This document shows, piece by piece, positions 19,040 through 28,372 of a stretch of 64,000 bases of DNA. The first letter of the stretch is position 1. Every line of letters begins with the position of its first letter. A model generated the notes under the pieces. The model saw nothing but the letters and a program-made list of their open reading frames with translations. It searched no databases and was not told the DNA's origin. The DNA lies in contig CAKRYR010000001.1 in assembly GCA_934432595.1 (NCBI GenBank), positions 62,001-126,000 of the forward strand, written 5' to 3'. The position numbers and the translations under genes are program-made. The stretch is from an uncultured Lachnospiraceae bacterium. Lineage in GTDB: Bacteria > Bacillota > Clostridia > Lachnospirales > Lachnospiraceae.

Positions 19040-20224
19040 TTATCTATATTTTTGAATTAAATTATTAAATTCATCTAATGATCTCTCTATCATATCATAA
19101 GAAACACAATATGCTATTCTACAATATCCAGGGCATCCAAAAGATCTTCCAGGTACAATTAATATTCTATGTTTCTTAGCTTCATTTACAAATACAACAT
19201 CATCTCCACCAGGAGCCTTTATAAATAAATAAAATGCTCCTTGAGGTTTAATACATTCATAACCATATTCTTTTAATGATCCATATAATAATTCTCTATT
19301 TCTATTATATATATCAATATCAACTTTTGCATCAATACATCTTGCCACTACTCGTTGCATTAATGATGGTGCATTAACAAATCCTAGAATTCTATTTGCT
19401 ACACTTGCTCCATTATATACTTCTTCATAATAATCTAATTCATTAGGAATAACAAGATATCCTATTCTTTCACCTGGTAAAGATAAGGACTTACTATATG
19501 AGTAACCAACTATTGTATTATTATAATATTTTGTAACATATGGTACTGTTTCACCATCATACACCAATTCTCTATAAGGTTCATCAGATATTAAATAAAT
19601 ACATGAATTATATTCCTTTTCTTTTTTTCTTAAAATATTTGAAAGCTCAACTATTGTATTTTCTGAATAAATCACGCCTGTTGGATTATTAGGAGTATTT
19701 ATTATAACTGCCTTTGTATTTTGCGTAATCGTTTCTTCTAATTCTTTTAAATTAGGTTGAAAATCATCTAAATTTGGTGCTATTACTATTAATTTACCAT
19801 CATAATTTGCAACATAATTGGCATACTCCCCAAAATACGGAGCAAACACAATAACCTCTTCATTAGGATTCAATATAGTTTTTAAAATAATATTTAATCC
19901 ACCTGCGGCACCAACAGTCATAATTATATTTTTTTCAGTAAAACTCGTGCCTTGATTTTTATTAATATTATTTGCCACTATTTTTCTAACGTCTTCATAT
20001 CCACTATTGTTCATATATCCATGAACATAATTAGGATCTTCTTCATTTATAATTTTTTCTATTGATTCCTTTATCTGTGTTGGAGGTAAAACGCTAGGAT
20101 TTCCTAAGCTAAAATCATATACATTTTCAACTCCATATTTTTTAGCCATTACTTTACCTTCCTCAAACATTGCCCTTATCGTAGAACTTCCTTTAACTAG
20201 TTTTTCCATCTTTTTAGCAATCAT
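19040..20224 (-). CDS. Pyridoxal-phosphate aminotransferase (class I/II, AspB-like)
   Basis: 394 aa. The cofactor lysine lies in 'SYSKSLSLPGERIGY' near residue 236, with 'NTPNNPTGVIYSE' near 173 and the substrate-binding Arg in 'GCPGYCRIAYC' near 370. The fold is that of aspartate/aromatic aminotransferases; the exact amino acid cannot be told. The AAAGGAGG site is 14 nt before the ATG, longer than usual. Confidence 0.85.
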   Translation of the reverse strand: MIAKKMEKLVKGSSTIRAMFEEGKVMAKKYGVENVYDFSLGNPSVLPPTQIKESIEKIINEEDPNYVHGYMNNSGYEDVRKIVANNINKNQGTSFTEKNIIMTVGAAGGLNIILKTILNPNEEVIVFAPYFGEYANYVANYDGKLIVIAPNLDDFQPNLKELEETITQNTKAVIINTPNNPTGVIYSENTIVELSNILRKKEKEYNSCIYLISDEPYRELVYDGETVPYVTKYYNNTIVGYSYSKSLSLPGERIGYLVIPNELDYYEEVYNGASVANRILGFVNAPSLMQRVVARCIDAKVDIDIYNRNRELLYGSLKEYGYECIKPQGAFYLFIKAPGGDDVVFVNEAKKHRILIVPGRSFGCPGYCRIAYCVSYDMIERSLDEFNNLIQKYR

Positions 20225-20258
20225 CGTATTTTATGAAACCTCCTTTAACACATTACAA

Positions 20259-20285
20259 CTGCCATTTTGCTATGCAAAATGGCAG
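20259..20285 (-). terminator. Hairpin between membrane protein and aminotransferase genes
   Basis: A perfect 12-bp stem CTGCCATTTTGC / GCAAAATGGCAG around a 3-nt loop, extended by further complementary bases outside. No strong U-tract, so it may act as a terminator or processing site. Confidence 0.5.
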
Positions 20286-20326
20286 CTTAAAATTGTAATT
20301 TATTATATCACTTATCTTAGATAATA

Positions 20327-21052
20327 TCAACTAATAAGCTTTTCAAAAATTTGAGCTATAAGATTACTATCTTTTTCCTTACTTCCATCTAATACCTCTT
20401 CTTCATCTTTTTCTACTACTTCTTCATTCTCCTCAATTTCTTCTACTTCTTCTGACTTTGTTACAAAGGTATGCTCTATTCCAGTACCTCCATACTTAGG
20501 CATATTTTTATATCTTTCAAGTCCATATTCAAAATCAATATTACGTCCACTCATTCCTTCTATTATCATATCTGCATATTCACCTTCATAATCATCAATA
20601 CAATCCTCAATTATCTTCCATTTTAACATAGAAATAATTCTTCCATCTACAAGCCATATATCAATATTTTCATCGCTCAAACATTCAGATGATTTACCTA
20701 ATTGTTTGGCTATTTCATCATACTTTATCTTAGCTTCTTTTTTAAACGCAACTACATTTTTTTCGAATAATGCTCTTCGTTCCTCTTCTATCTCTTCTTC
20801 ATCAACATACTCTTCTTCTTCATTTTCTTCTTCCATAAGAGCATTATTTAATTCAATATTTTCTTCTTCTAGTTGTAAAATATTAGAATAGCAAAATAAC
20901 AGTATGATACTTGCAATAAATAAGAAAATAGCCCACATAGTTTCTCCTGTAATCTTATAAAAAATAAAAGAACCCACACCAAATATAATGCTAAATATAA
21001 TATTTGCAGTAAAATTTTCCCTTTTTCTTATGTTGTTATCTAATTCAGACAT
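20327..21052 (-). CDS. Two-helix membrane protein with acidic cytoplasmic domain
   Basis: 241 aa. Two hydrophobic helices at about 15-33 and 40-56 are followed by a long Glu-rich region (70-95), a small globular region with 'IDIWLVDGRIISMLKWKII', and another Glu-rich stretch before the C-terminus. I do not recognise the family. It appears monocistronic and precedes the aminotransferase gene. Confidence 0.6.
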   Translation of the reverse strand: MSELDNNIRKRENFTANIIFSIIFGVGSFIFYKITGETMWAIFLFIASIILLFCYSNILQLEEENIELNNALMEEENEEEEYVDEEEIEEERRALFEKNVVAFKKEAKIKYDEIAKQLGKSSECLSDENIDIWLVDGRIISMLKWKIIEDCIDDYEGEYADMIIEGMSGRNIDFEYGLERYKNMPKYGGTGIEHTFVTKSEEVEEIEENEEVVEKDEEEVLDGSKEKDSNLIAQIFEKLIS

Positions 21053-21229
21053 AGTAAATATCCTCCTTGCAAAATTATTAATTATTCGCTTTCTAACGAT
21101 ATTACATTTCTGATTTCTAACAACTAAATGGGTAAAAAAGATAATAGAATAATCTTAGAATTACTAGACATATTATACCACATTTTCTTCCATTTTTCAA
21201 CATTTTAATACTATAATAAACATGAAGTG

Positions 21230-21301
21230 TAGCAGTCAGCCGATGGCTGAACTGTTACCATGAGGTAAGGGAAGCTGATTAATCAGCTTCCCTTACCTCA
21301 T
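21230..21301 (-). terminator. Tandem hairpins after the GH25 gene
   Basis: A 42-bp perfect palindrome at 21260-21301 is preceded on the + strand by a second hairpin at about 21231-21256 (CAGTCAGCC / GGCTGAACTG). They lie between the lysin gene and the next gene and probably give strong termination. The rest of the 21053-21336 gap shows nothing else. Confidence 0.75.
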
Positions 21302-21336
21302 ATTGATAGAAGTTTTGCAATAAACGATAATTCATA

Positions 21337-23244
21337 TTAATAATTTACATAACATCTATTTTTATCTACATATCCATTAATTCCGCTTAATGAACCTTGT
21401 GATGTATATTGCCATACACTATATGGATATGCAAATGATATTCTTTCTGCACTCGAATATTCTGCAACCCATTTATCATAATTAAGTATATCATTTATGT
21501 TTAATCTTTCTGAAAACCAGCATTTCGAAGCATATATTTGTCCTTTATAACCAGCTTGACTTACTCTATCACAAAAAGCTTTCATAATATTAGTTCTTAA
21601 CTCTTTAGATAGATTTCTACTTCTTTCACTTGGATCTGCCTGTTCTGTATCTATAACAATTGGATATTTAATCGTATACCCTTGGATTTTATCTAATACA
21701 TAATTCGCTTCCTCCACAGCTTCTTGTGTAGAAATTGCTTGTGTATAAAAATATAATCCTATATCTATTCCTACTGCAGAGGCATTTTTAATATTATTAT
21801 AAAATTGTTTATCTAATACCATTGTTCCATATCCATATCCTCTATATCCAACCCTAATATATGCATAACTTATACCTGCTGCCTTAACTTGATTCCAATC
21901 TATCGTTCCATTAAACTCTGAAACGTCAATACCTATTATTGGTGAATCTGATTTTGCATAACTACTATTAGCACTTGTTGGATTTGTATTTGCACTTTTA
22001 TCAATTACCTTATTAAATAGTGGTGTACCATACCCTTTTATTGTTTCATCTGTAAGCTCATATTCACATTCTTTTGTCTCGCCTTCAACATTTCCTTCAA
22101 TGCAAATCACCTTGCTTCCATTTACTGTCTCAACCAAACCATTATGATCAGATTCACCATCTTTATCATAATCAAAGAATATCATATCACCAACTAGTGG
22201 CGTGTAATCTTTTACTTCATGATATGCATTATTATTCTTAAACCATGTTATCCAATAATCTGAACATGCATAATAACCATATTTTTCATCTTCTAAACCA
22301 ATTTGATTACCACACCAAGCCAAGAATATTGAAGACCATTTTGCTTTTGCGAAAGCACTATCCCCAACTTTTTCAGACCACCATTGACCATATTTTGTCC
22401 AACCTGTTGAATCTTGTTTATAACCAATCTCTTTCTTAGCAATGTCAACTAACTTTTGAGCCAACTCATTTGGCTGGTCTGCTTGTGCTGCTGTTGGTAC
22501 AGCATTATCTGCTACTTGTGTTTGTTGTGTATTTTGTGTAGTATCAATAGTTCCTTCTGTCACTGTTGTTTGATTTGTTGTAACAACTTGTTGAGGGTTA
22601 TCAGCTGCCGTATTTTGCTGTTGTGCTGTATTATCATTATTCGCAACAACCTCTGTTGACTTTGATTCAGAAGCTACTATTCCATCTGATGTAGGCAAAT
22701 CTTTGGAGTAATCTACTGCGTCAGTAACAACTTCTGCTCCTTCCTTTTCCGCTAAAACTGCTTCATATGCATCTATAACAGTTGTTCCACTTGTGGCACC
22801 AGCTAAAGCTCCATCTTTGACCCATTCTGTCCAATCTCCGTTCATCATATGAACTCTATATCTTACTGAATATTGTCCTTTAATATCTCCAAATAGAGAG
22901 ACCTTAATGCCCTGTATACCTGCTGTACCACCTGATGCATCTCCATTTGTAGCATTTTTCTGCCAGCCTTGTCCAAGAACATATGTCTTATACTCTATTC
23001 CACCTTTATTAGTATCTGTTAATATCATTTTTACAACTTGTAATTTTTCGCCTTTAGTAATATCACCTGCTGTTTCTTTATTGCGAACCCAATCAAACCA
23101 ACCTGAATTTTCTGAACAAGCTCTATATTCAACTCCTGGATACGCTGAAGCATTTGATACTACAGTTCCTACTATGAAAGTACTAATACAGGCTATTAAC
23201 ATAAGTATTATTCTTAATCCTCTTTTATTGATTCTTTTTCTCAT
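21337..23244 (-). CDS. Secreted cell wall hydrolase: ChW repeats, CHAP-like domain, GH25 muramidase
   Basis: 635 aa. Signal peptide about 10-33. Three ChW-type repeats (about 38-165) are recognisable by 'GWFDWV', 'GQGWQ' and 'GDWTEWVKDGALAGA'. A Gln/Thr-rich linker follows, then a CHAP-like domain (about 262-410) and a GH25 lysozyme domain (about 433-635). GH25 catalytic acids are present: Asp440 in 'GIDVSEF' and Asp532/Glu534 in 'VIDTEQAD'. In the CHAP domain the nucleophile position reads Ser304 ('AKWSSIFLAWC') where the neighbouring paralogue has 'AWCAMFLSWC'; His367 is kept. So the muramidase is probably active and the CHAP domain probably not. Acts on peptidoglycan outside the cell. Confidence 0.9.
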   Translation of the reverse strand: MRKRINKRGLRIILMLIACISTFIVGTVVSNASAYPGVEYRACSENSGWFDWVRNKETAGDITKGEKLQVVKMILTDTNKGGIEYKTYVLGQGWQKNATNGDASGGTAGIQGIKVSLFGDIKGQYSVRYRVHMMNGDWTEWVKDGALAGATSGTTVIDAYEAVLAEKEGAEVVTDAVDYSKDLPTSDGIVASESKSTEVVANNDNTAQQQNTAADNPQQVVTTNQTTVTEGTIDTTQNTQQTQVADNAVPTAAQADQPNELAQKLVDIAKKEIGYKQDSTGWTKYGQWWSEKVGDSAFAKAKWSSIFLAWCGNQIGLEDEKYGYYACSDYWITWFKNNNAYHEVKDYTPLVGDMIFFDYDKDGESDHNGLVETVNGSKVICIEGNVEGETKECEYELTDETIKGYGTPLFNKVIDKSANTNPTSANSSYAKSDSPIIGIDVSEFNGTIDWNQVKAAGISYAYIRVGYRGYGYGTMVLDKQFYNNIKNASAVGIDIGLYFYTQAISTQEAVEEANYVLDKIQGYTIKYPIVIDTEQADPSERSRNLSKELRTNIMKAFCDRVSQAGYKGQIYASKCWFSERLNINDILNYDKWVAEYSSAERISFAYPYSVWQYTSQGSLSGINGYVDKNRCYVNY

Positions 23245-23314
23245 ATTTTATACCCACTTTTTATAACTACACTGTCTTTAGTTTCATATAAAAATCTATT
23301 GATAATATAATTAC

Positions 23315-24940
23315 CTATTGATAATTTGGTGATCCATATCCTAATATTGAGTCATAAGATAATGAATAATTTCTTTTTCTTACTGCCCTTGAACTATTAC
23401 CTTCTACTGTATGCACATATCCATCTGATACATAATCAACCAAACCTGTATGTGAAAATGTAAAGAATATTACATCGCCTTTTTTTGGTACATATCCTGA
23501 ACTTCCTGAATGCCATACCCCCATACTCATAAACTTAGATACTCCATCTGAACATGCTGCATAAGGTTTTATAACATCTGTTGATACTCCTGCTTGATTT
23601 GCACACCATGTTACAAACATTGCACACCAATGTGCATCTTTAAAGTTATAACTACCATCTATATTATTTTGATACCATTCTCCATATTTTGAATAATAAC
23701 CATAAGGACTCTTATATCCCTCTTCGTTTAAAGCTATCTGTACTATTTTTTCTGCTTGACCCGAAACTGCTGAACCAGTTGCTTGAGAAGCACTATTTTG
23801 TTGAGCTTGTTCTTGTGCCTTCTTATCAGCTGCAACATTTTCTGCATTCTTTGAATAATCTGGTTTACCATATCCAACTATTGTTGAGTCATTTATTTCA
23901 TATGTACATCTCTTAACTTCTTTATCAACATTTCCTTCAATTGCAACTACTTGTGTAGCTGATACTGATTCTACTATACCATTATGATTTGCTTTTCCAT
24001 CACCTGTATAATCAAAGAAAATTAAATCTCCTCTTGCTGGTGTATAACCACTAGCTGCATGCCATGTACCATTTGCTACAAAGAATTGTTCTTGCCAATA
24101 GGAACATACTGCATAATATCCAACTGTAGATTTTGATACTCCTGCATCATTAGCACACCATGATAAAAACATTGCACACCATGCTGCTGTATTAAATTTT
24201 TGACTTCCATCTACATTATCTTGATACCATTGTCCATATTTTGTTACACCATTACCATCTGGTTTATTTCCTATTTCGTTTGCTGCTTTATTTACAAATG
24301 CTTCTAGAGCATCATTTCCATTTGATGAATTATTAGTTTGTTGTTGAGTATTTTGTTGTACAGTCTGCTGTTGAGTATCTGTTGTTTGTGTTTCAGCAAC
24401 CTTTTGTGATATTTTTGCTTGTACACCTACAATATTTTCTTCTCCACCAACATTTCCTGCAACTTCACCATTAATGCACCATTTACTCCACTCATTGTTA
24501 GTATTTAAAACTCTGTATTCGACATTATAATTAGTAGTAGCTTCTCCTGATATTTCAACTTTGATAGCTTTAATTGGATTATCTGATGATGTAGCTTTAC
24601 TTCCATTATCTACTGCTTCACTCCAATCAGCTTCTTTAGAATATACACTATATTTTATATTAGCTTCAGCTTCTTGTTTTTCTTGAGATGCTGTTTCATT
24701 ACCAGCTATTGATATAAACATTTTCATTCCAGTTAGAACTTCCTTATTATCTGTTAAGCAATCTCCTCCATCTGCTGCCCATTCTAACCAACCACTTTCT
24801 GCTGTATAGGTACGATATTCAACTTTCATGTCTGTACCATCAGCTTTAGCAATTACACCTCCAAATTGAACTACCGCTATACAAGCAACAAATGCTATAA
24901 TATATTGTACTGTTCGATTTTTAAATATTTTACCTCTCAT
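23315..24940 (-). CDS. Secreted ChW-repeat protein with two CHAP amidase/endopeptidase domains
   Basis: 541 aa with a signal peptide (about 10-33), ChW repeats (about 38-175, with 'GWLEWAADGGD' and 'EWSKWCINGEVAGN'), a Gln/Thr linker, then two CHAP domains (about 210-360 and 395-541). Both keep the catalytic cysteine (Cys255 in 'AAWCAMFLSWC', Cys439 in 'AHWCAMFVTWC') and the partner His ('ANHNGIVE', 'FSHTGLVD'). CHAP domains cut peptide bonds or amides in peptidoglycan. Paralogous to the next gene, whose CHAP domain has a Ser at the same position. Probably a cell wall remodelling enzyme. Confidence 0.9.
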   Translation of the reverse strand: MRGKIFKNRTVQYIIAFVACIAVVQFGGVIAKADGTDMKVEYRTYTAESGWLEWAADGGDCLTDNKEVLTGMKMFISIAGNETASQEKQEAEANIKYSVYSKEADWSEAVDNGSKATSSDNPIKAIKVEISGEATTNYNVEYRVLNTNNEWSKWCINGEVAGNVGGEENIVGVQAKISQKVAETQTTDTQQQTVQQNTQQQTNNSSNGNDALEAFVNKAANEIGNKPDGNGVTKYGQWYQDNVDGSQKFNTAAWCAMFLSWCANDAGVSKSTVGYYAVCSYWQEQFFVANGTWHAASGYTPARGDLIFFDYTGDGKANHNGIVESVSATQVVAIEGNVDKEVKRCTYEINDSTIVGYGKPDYSKNAENVAADKKAQEQAQQNSASQATGSAVSGQAEKIVQIALNEEGYKSPYGYYSKYGEWYQNNIDGSYNFKDAHWCAMFVTWCANQAGVSTDVIKPYAACSDGVSKFMSMGVWHSGSSGYVPKKGDVIFFTFSHTGLVDYVSDGYVHTVEGNSSRAVRKRNYSLSYDSILGYGSPNYQ

Positions 24941-25038
24941 TTTTAATTACCTCCTATTAAACCTACTCTCATAAATTTACTTTAATGAGTTAAATAAGAT
25001 TTAATGCTATAATTACATACTTCTACCTCTTGTATACA

Positions 25039-25044
25039 ATTATA
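25039..25044 (-). promoter_or_regulatory. Extended -10 promoter for the CHAP gene
   Basis: On the - strand TGTTATAAT (TATAAT at 25044-25039 with an upstream TG) lies about 90 nt before the ATG at 24940. No good -35 was found at 17 nt. Confidence 0.4.
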
Positions 25045-25345
25045 ACACATGCTTTGTAATATTTCCATAATCTTTTTAATATTTTTGTAACATTTCCTTT
25101 GTTTCATAAAAAATTATCCTCTCCTAAAGACTATTATAAAACCAGTAAATATTATTAATTTATTTAATCATCCCATAGTATTTTACTGTCAATTACCATA
25201 ATCATTAGATGAATTTATATAATTTTCCTTATTATGTGTTTATTATATCATCTACCCTTTAACAATTCTATAAAACTATTAATATTTATGTAATACTTTC
25301 TTTTTATTTAATTAATTTTTTATTTTTTTATAAAAGTTGACTATA

Positions 25346-25444
25346 ATCGAGTATGAGGGAGCGACTAGCCCCCGACCTCTCACACCATCTTAAAGTATCA
25401 GATAAATAGCGTCTGTCCTATCACAACGCTTATGCTGGGCGAAC
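25346..25444 (-). mobile_element. Relic of a group II intron (5' end and domain VI only)
   Basis: On the - strand the segment starts with a 'TTCGCCCAGCATAAGC' sequence, close to the GTGCGCCC-GCAT start of bacterial group II introns as I remember it. It ends with 'TGTGAGAGGTCGGGGG', 'CTAGTCGCTCCCTC' and 'ATACTCGAT', the usual domain VI hairpin and 3' end. Almost the whole intron between them, including any reverse transcriptase, is absent (total about 100 nt instead of 2-3 kb). The call rests on remembered consensus ends and needs a covariance-model search. Confidence 0.45.
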
Positions 25445-25452
25445 CAAAGGAA

Positions 25453-25483
25453 AAGCTATGTATTAAAATTAAATACATAGCTT
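25453..25483 (-). terminator. Terminator after yjfB-like gene
   Basis: 12-bp perfect stem AAGCTATGTATT / AATACATAGCTT with a 7-nt loop, followed on the - strand by TTTTCCTTT. Confidence 0.7.
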
Positions 25484-25528
25484 CTTCTTTGTCAATCTCT
25501 ATAAAATTCTCTCTTCATATACAACTGT

Positions 25529-25708
25529 CTATACAGACACGTCAAAATTCTTTCCTAAGTGTGGTGATACTGAACTTTCCAACATCTTCGCCATACTTGC
25601 ACTAGTCTGCTCTTGCATCTCTAACGATTTATCAAGCATCTTAACACCAACTTGTTGCATTAATCCATTCTGGTCTATTGAATTAGCCATTCCTACCATA
25701 TTCATCAT
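25529..25708 (-). CDS. YjfB family putative motility protein
   Basis: 59 aa, ATG 25708 with AAGGAGG 8 nt upstream. The protein begins 'MMNMVGMANSIDQNGLMQQV' and continues 'GVKMLDKSLEMQEQTSASM', the pattern of the small Met-rich YjfB family. The family is annotated as motility-associated because its genes often fall under flagellar sigma control. No flagellar genes or clear sigma-D box were seen here. Followed by its own terminator. Confidence 0.8.
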   Translation of the reverse strand: MMNMVGMANSIDQNGLMQQVGVKMLDKSLEMQEQTSASMAKMLESSVSPHLGKNFDVSV

Positions 25709-25866
25709 AGCTATTCCTCCTTAATGCCAAATCCGTTATCTAATATCTTACTATAGTATAACATAATTTTATTCTAATTTCTATACCCTAGCTACATATA
25801 TTTATTATCTCCTTTGTACTAGTTCTATTTGAAATAATTTTATCAAAGGTTAACAATTACCCTGTA

Positions 25867-28296
25867 CTAATAATTATATACCGTATTATTCTCAACCCTT
25901 AACCTTGGAATAATTCCATTTGTACTCTTATCCGTCTCATATCTCTTGAAATAAAATGTATTTCCAAAAACATTATTATTTACTATAGAATCATATCCGT
26001 TCTCCATAATCGATGGTATATTTCTAAATACATTACCAAACATTCTAAACAGTCTTGTACCTCCTGTTATATTAACATAAGCTTGATGATAAAAAGCATT
26101 GTTTCTAAATACATATCCCATTCCAGATACACATGCTATACTATCATATCTTGTAGAAAAAACATTATCTCTTACTATGTCACAGCTCTTTGCTTGGAAA
26201 AAATCTTCCCAATCAATATCACAACCTATATCTCCATCTTGATAGAAATAATTTCCCTCTATTACACATCTTTGTTCTCCACATAAAACTAAATTAACAT
26301 GAGTAGCATTATGAAGTACATTATTCTTAATTGTACACTTATATCCTCTCTTTACATGTCCAATCTTTACACAATATCCTGTATAATATCCTTCTGTTCC
26401 ATTTTTAGGTAATTGTTCTGTGTGAAAAACTATTCTACAATATTTTGCGTTCTTAGGTCTATAATATGCAAAAAACTGAGCATGACAACTCTCTTTCTTA
26501 ATAAATTTCTTATCTTTATCATAATAAGCAATATCATATATAATAGAAGGAGCATTATTATAATTTCCAAACTCCGTATAATCCCCTATCATAAAATCTT
26601 CGTCTTCATCTATATGAGTAATATCTATGTAATCACTTCTTACACGACATTTAGAATCTCCCTCTGTTCCATCGCTCCTAATATTACCAAATTCAAATAC
26701 ATCAGCATTTATATCCTTCATATGACCATCTTCATAATATGCAGAATATGTTGCTATATTCCAATAACTGTATCCTAAATTACAACCTTCTACCACACAG
26801 TTTACCGCATCTGGAAAGCTTACCAATGTTCCCCCTTTTGGCTTAAAACTTGTCATATTAAGATTTTTTAATATTGTATCATGTACCCCTTCCATTACAA
26901 ATAAAAAATATCCCCATTCATTCTGTTTCATCTCATGTTCTACAACTTTTATATTAGTTCCGTTAAAGTCATACATAGTATTACTATTTAAATAAACTTG
27001 ATTATAATCATCTCCATATGGTTCCATTACTAAATCTAATGCTTTAGTAAAATATACCTTTTTCATTCCTTTTTCTTTAGCATCTTTTACTATTTTTTTT
27101 AATCCATCTGTAGTTGATTTACCATCAGTTTCACTCAAACCATATTCCTTAGCCTTCTGTTGTGTTATCTCCATAGTATTCTTACCTGTATACTTTACCG
27201 TTTTTTTCTTAACTACAGTTACATCAATAGATGTAGATAATGTTCTATCTTTATTATAAGCAGTAATTGTACAAGTTCCCGGTCCTTCTGCCCTGACATC
27301 ACCATAGGTTACAGTACATACATCTGTATCACTGCTTTCATAATATGCCATTTTATCATAGAAATTTGCATTATTCTTTGTTACTGTATAGGGTAATGTT
27401 ACTGCAATTAGAGAATATTCATCTCCAACCTCTAGCTTTTCTGTAATTGGATTAACAAAATGTATAGATGTCTCTTCCTTGTTTGGTTCAGGATATATTT
27501 CTTCTTCTCTTACCCTTACATATATTTTATATTTCTTTCCTTCATATGTTATAGTAACAACTGCATCTCCAATATTTAATGCTCTTATTTCTCCAGCTTT
27601 TTCTATAAGAACGTCTTTTTTATAATTCTTTATTTTATATGTATAATCTAATTTTTGTTTTTCTTGATATGTCACTATAGAAGTAATAAAATCCGTACTA
27701 AATGTCATTCCTGGGACCATATCATAATAAAAGCAAATATCTTTTGTATCCTTTGCTTTAGTATCAATATTAACTATAACCGTTTCTGTAGGTAAATTAT
27801 CTGCTGATAATTTAATTTTTACCTTTTGATTAGGCTTAGCATTATCACTTATCTTCATCTTAAATTTACGAAACTGATCATCAAAATTATCTTCTGTAAT
27901 ATCCATTGTTCCATTCTCAATAATTTTAACTTCTTTACTCTCACTAGTTATCTTAACCTTAGCCGAACCTTTATTATTTAGTGTTACACCTATCTGCCTT
28001 TCTTCAGAAGGTTGTACTCTTACAGCCGTTTCCTCTGGTCTAATTTCATTATCATAAGCTTTTTGTTTCTTTGCTATAATCTTCTCTTCCTTTTTCTCTG
28101 TTTCTACCTTTAGTTTTAATAGCTCTTTCTCTGATGGTTTCGATTTTATTACACTCTTAAAAATATTATTACTATTTTCATTTGCACTTTTGTTTATGCC
28201 TTTATTATCAAAATATTCTGCTATTACTACATACATTATTAACACAATAATTATTCCAAGCCATGATCCTAACTTTATCAATTTTTTCTTTTTCAT
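25867..28296 (-). CDS. Surface protein with Ig-like domains and right-handed beta-helix
   Basis: 809 aa. One N-terminal membrane anchor/signal (about 8-28) is followed by a Lys/Glu-rich stalk, then BIG2-like Ig repeats (about 85-375; 'EVGDEYSLIAVTLPYTVT', 'EGPGTCTITAYNKDRT'). From about 400 the protein has parallel beta-helix repeats rich in 'NNVLHNATHVNLVLCG', 'RDNVFSTRYDSIACVSG' and 'NNNVFGNTF'. Such helices occur in polysaccharide lyases and adhesins; no lyase catalytic motif could be identified. Probably anchored at the cell surface. Monocistronic. Confidence 0.75.
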   Translation of the reverse strand: MKKKKLIKLGSWLGIIIVLIMYVVIAEYFDNKGINKSANENSNNIFKSVIKSKPSEKELLKLKVETEKKEEKIIAKKQKAYDNEIRPEETAVRVQPSEERQIGVTLNNKGSAKVKITSESKEVKIIENGTMDITEDNFDDQFRKFKMKISDNAKPNQKVKIKLSADNLPTETVIVNIDTKAKDTKDICFYYDMVPGMTFSTDFITSIVTYQEKQKLDYTYKIKNYKKDVLIEKAGEIRALNIGDAVVTITYEGKKYKIYVRVREEEIYPEPNKEETSIHFVNPITEKLEVGDEYSLIAVTLPYTVTKNNANFYDKMAYYESSDTDVCTVTYGDVRAEGPGTCTITAYNKDRTLSTSIDVTVVKKKTVKYTGKNTMEITQQKAKEYGLSETDGKSTTDGLKKIVKDAKEKGMKKVYFTKALDLVMEPYGDDYNQVYLNSNTMYDFNGTNIKVVEHEMKQNEWGYFLFVMEGVHDTILKNLNMTSFKPKGGTLVSFPDAVNCVVEGCNLGYSYWNIATYSAYYEDGHMKDINADVFEFGNIRSDGTEGDSKCRVRSDYIDITHIDEDEDFMIGDYTEFGNYNNAPSIIYDIAYYDKDKKFIKKESCHAQFFAYYRPKNAKYCRIVFHTEQLPKNGTEGYYTGYCVKIGHVKRGYKCTIKNNVLHNATHVNLVLCGEQRCVIEGNYFYQDGDIGCDIDWEDFFQAKSCDIVRDNVFSTRYDSIACVSGMGYVFRNNAFYHQAYVNITGGTRLFRMFGNVFRNIPSIMENGYDSIVNNNVFGNTFYFKRYETDKSTNGIIPRLRVENNTVYNY

Positions 28297-28372
28297 GTTA
28301 AGCGACCTCCGTATTATAAATATATACTCTCAGAATTTTCTAAACAAAAGAAAAAACCAAGAGTACATATCT

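Noticed and set aside
22456..22659. 67-codon Cys-rich frame on + strand
   Set aside because: Antisense shadow of the Gln/Thr-rich linker of the GH25 lysin.
25330..25450. c-di-GMP riboswitch or 6S-like RNA
   Set aside because: Lacks the conserved GEMM and 6S motifs; the ends fit a group II intron relic better.
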